The notes under the pieces: model-generated
Databases searched by the model: none
Seen by the model: the letters and a program-made list of their open reading frames with translations, nothing else
What the model was told of the DNA's origin: nothing
Made by a program: the position numbers and the translations under genes
DNA from: Bacteroidales bacterium
Lineage (GTDB): Bacteria > Bacteroidota > Bacteroidia > Bacteroidales > JAOZMU01
Reading direction: 5' to 3'
DNA: 7,442 bases
NCBI GenBank assembly: GCA_029934165.1
Contig: JAOZMU010000155.1
Location: 1 to 7,442, forward strand
Part shown: positions 6,826 through 7,442 of the stretch, in pieces
How the letters are laid out: each line of letters starts with the position of its first letter
Numbering within the stretch: position 1 is the stretch's first letter

Positions 6826-7060
6826 CTCGCATAACGGTCTGGTTGTTATGTATATAGCGAGTTTTGTGAGAGTGGTGCAAAAAATGGACTCGCGTTTTTA
6901 TGCAAACTGGTTTTTAAAAAATGTCTTATGGAATTTATTGTTTTATTTAACCGGAAAAGAAAATTGGTAAAAGATGGTTGCCAGATTACAAATTAGGATA
7001 ATTTCAAGCGATGCTGGAGTTGTGTACTTAAACATTGCAAAAATTAAACCCGCGGATTGA
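6826..7060. repeat. decayed palindromic intergenic repeat of Bacteroidetes style, attC-like
   Basis: GCATAA (6829-6834) pairs with TTATGC (6898-6903), and inside it GCGAGT (6857-6862) pairs with ACTCGC (6888-6893), forming a long imperfect hairpin. A competing fold pairs CTCGCATAAC (6826-6835) with GTTAT (6845-6849) and GCGAG (6857-6861). The opening ATAACGGTCTGG, the GGACTCGCG block and the later TTTCAAGCGATGCTGGAGTTG and ACCCGCGGATT stretches look to me like pieces of a repeat common between genes in Bacteroidetes; this is from memory, not a search. The expected right-hand half ending in a mirrored CCGTTAT is not seen, so the copy looks decayed. A 28-codon ORF (6974-7060) inside it is probably accidental. 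Confidence 0.45.
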
Positions 7061-7072
7061 AATAAGTAATGG

Positions 7073-7095
7073 AAAATTAATAATTAATAATTTTG
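7073..7095. repeat. AT-rich tandem and inverted repeat with a TAnnTTTG box
   Basis: TTAATAA occurs twice in tandem (7077-7083, 7084-7090), and AAAATTA (7073-7079) is the inverted complement of TAATTTT (7088-7094). TAATTTTG (7088-7095) also fits the Bacteroidetes -7 box and would start a plus-strand transcript near 7102, just ahead of the tiny ORFs at 7130-7233. No properly spaced -33 box is visible, so promoter activity is speculative. Confidence 0.35.
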
Positions 7096-7129
7096 CTTAC
7101 GCCTGATTTAGTTTTAGTTAGGAATTTTA

Positions 7130-7177
7130 ATGGCTTACTTTATTAAATTCATTTTACTAAGGAGGCTCAGAAAGTGA
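7130..7177 (+). CDS. possible 15-residue leader-like ORF
   Basis: ATG at 7130 encodes MAYFIKFILLRRLRK, a short hydrophobic then basic peptide, ending with TGA at 7175-7177. The TGA overlaps the GTG of the next tiny ORF (GTGA). Its codons contain the AAGGAGG sequence (7159-7165) that could serve as ribosome binding site for the next ORF. There is no family assignment and it may be accidental. Confidence 0.15.
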   Translation: MAYFIKFILLRRLRK

Positions 7178-7233
7178 AAAAACTCATCATAATTAATAAG
7201 TACTCTTACAAAAGTTCTTACGCTTCTATTTAG
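7174..7233 (+). CDS. possible 19-residue ORF containing repeat copy B
   Basis: GTG at 7174 follows AAGGAGG (7159-7165) by 8 bases, an ideal Shine-Dalgarno spacing that is rare in Bacteroidetes. It encodes an initiator followed by KKLIIINKYSYKSSYASI and stops at TAG 7231-7233. The central KYSYKSSYA is the same peptide that ends the broken SGNH fragment on the other strand, because both are encoded by the 30-bp repeat. It could be a truncated gene start, a leader peptide or chance. Confidence 0.2.
   Translation: MKKLIIINKYSYKSSYASI
7196..7225 (-). repeat. 30-bp repeat, copy B (inverted relative to 2059-2088)
   Basis: This is an exact reverse complement of 2059-2088. The next bases on its left (7178-7187, AAAAACTCAT) also match copy A if an 8-base gap is allowed. 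The flanks beyond that share nothing with copy A. It lies in a gene-poor stretch after the tRNA, within a tiny plus-strand ORF. Confidence 0.9.
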
Positions 7234-7260
7234 TTTCGGACGAAGTTATAAAAAAATCTG

Positions 7261-7286
7261 TTTGACACAGTTTTTCATGTGCCAAA
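7261..7286 (+). terminator. hairpin followed by ATTTTT, terminator-like
   Basis: TTTGACACA (7261-7269) pairs with TGTGCCAAA (7278-7286) with one mismatch around the 8-base loop GTTTTTCA, followed by ATTTTT at 7287-7292. It could end a transcript reading through the tiny ORFs at 7130-7233. The T-run is short and the stem is imperfect. Confidence 0.35.
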
Positions 7287-7293
7287 ATTTTTG

Positions 7294-7309
7294 ATAATAA
7301 TATTATTAT
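7294..7309. repeat. 16-bp perfect AT palindrome
   Basis: ATAATAATATTATTAT is its own reverse complement. Low-complexity AT sequence makes such palindromes fairly likely by chance, but it sits directly between the hairpin at 7261-7286 and the GC-rich repeat that starts at 7347. Confidence 0.5.
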
Positions 7310-7346
7310 AATTGTATGCCGGGTTTGTTCATAAAAAACATTTTTT

Positions 7347-7442
7347 GGGGCGGCTTATAGGGCTTTTCGCTTATAGTTGCCTCGTGCCTTGCGTTTTTGG
7401 CAATGTCGTGGCAGGAGCTTCCTACGGTCGCTCTGCCCCGCC
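7347..7442. repeat. GC-rich structured repeat, cut by the window edge
   Basis: Composition changes abruptly from AT-rich to GC-rich at GGGGCGG (7347). The block contains GCTTATAG twice (7353-7360, 7369-7376), TGCC/GGCA inverted pairs (7378-7381, 7385-7388 against 7399-7402, 7410-7413) and a hairpin of GGCAGGAGC (7410-7418) with GCTCTGCC (7430-7437). There is no ORF of note. The style, with motifs such as TATAGGGCTTTTCGC and CTACGGTCGCTC, resembles GC-rich intergenic repeats found in many copies in Bacteroidetes genomes; this is recalled, not searched. It may continue to the right. Confidence 0.55.

Noticed and set aside
6974..7060. 28-residue ORF MVARLQIRIISS...
   Set aside because: It falls within what looks like a decayed intergenic repeat and has no promoter or conserved feature, so it is probably accidental.

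Overview
The window looks like chromosomal DNA from a member of the Bacteroidetes (Bacteroidota). The support is indirect. The DNA is very AT-rich, and TAnnTTTG-type -7 elements lie in front of the tRNA, in front of the minus-strand operon and possibly in front of the molybdoenzyme gene. The starts of the main genes have A-rich leaders and no Shine-Dalgarno sequence, the tRNA lacks an encoded CCA, and the right end carries palindromic and GC-rich repeats of a style familiar from this phylum. I cannot name a genus.

Layout. (a) 1-216, plus strand: the 3' end of a gene that enters from the left, with an in-frame TGA. (b) 4126 to 330, minus strand: a tightly packed operon with 26-base overlap, 4-base overlap and 1-base junctions. 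In transcription order it encodes a GtrB/ArnC-like polyprenyl-phosphate glycosyltransferase, a PAPS-type sulfotransferase, a membrane-anchored SGNH-hydrolase-like protein now split into two fragments in different frames, and a polytopic membrane protein that could be a GT-C-type glycosyltransferase. (c) 4127-4473: a divergent intergenic region with a good promoter for the minus operon, a 7-bp inverted repeat over its -33 box, and a weaker candidate promoter for the plus gene. (d) 4474-6531, plus strand: a cytoplasmic, stand-alone molybdopterin oxidoreductase of the DMSO reductase superfamily, with a 4Fe-4S site and a probable Cys metal ligand. (e) 6586-6659: tRNA-Arg(UCU) with its own promoter and a Rho-independent terminator. 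(f) 6704-7442: no convincing protein gene. It holds a decayed palindromic repeat, two tiny overlapping ORFs, several hairpins and a GC-rich structured repeat cut by the window edge.

How the genes fit together. The minus operon reads as a surface-glycan decoration cassette. A sugar is loaded onto a lipid carrier by the GtrB-like enzyme, a sulfate is added by the sulfotransferase, and the SGNH-like and polytopic proteins would act at or beyond the membrane. The break in the SGNH gene suggests the cassette is partly decayed or variable. The molybdoenzyme is unrelated to it.

The most unexpected signal is a perfect 30-bp sequence present twice in opposite orientation, 5.1 kb apart. One copy forms the end of the broken SGNH N-terminal fragment (2059-2088). 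The other lies in the gene-poor right flank (7196-7225), inside a tiny ORF with a strong Shine-Dalgarno sequence. Both copies read the same peptide, KYSYKSSYA. I found no clear new defence or mobile system.
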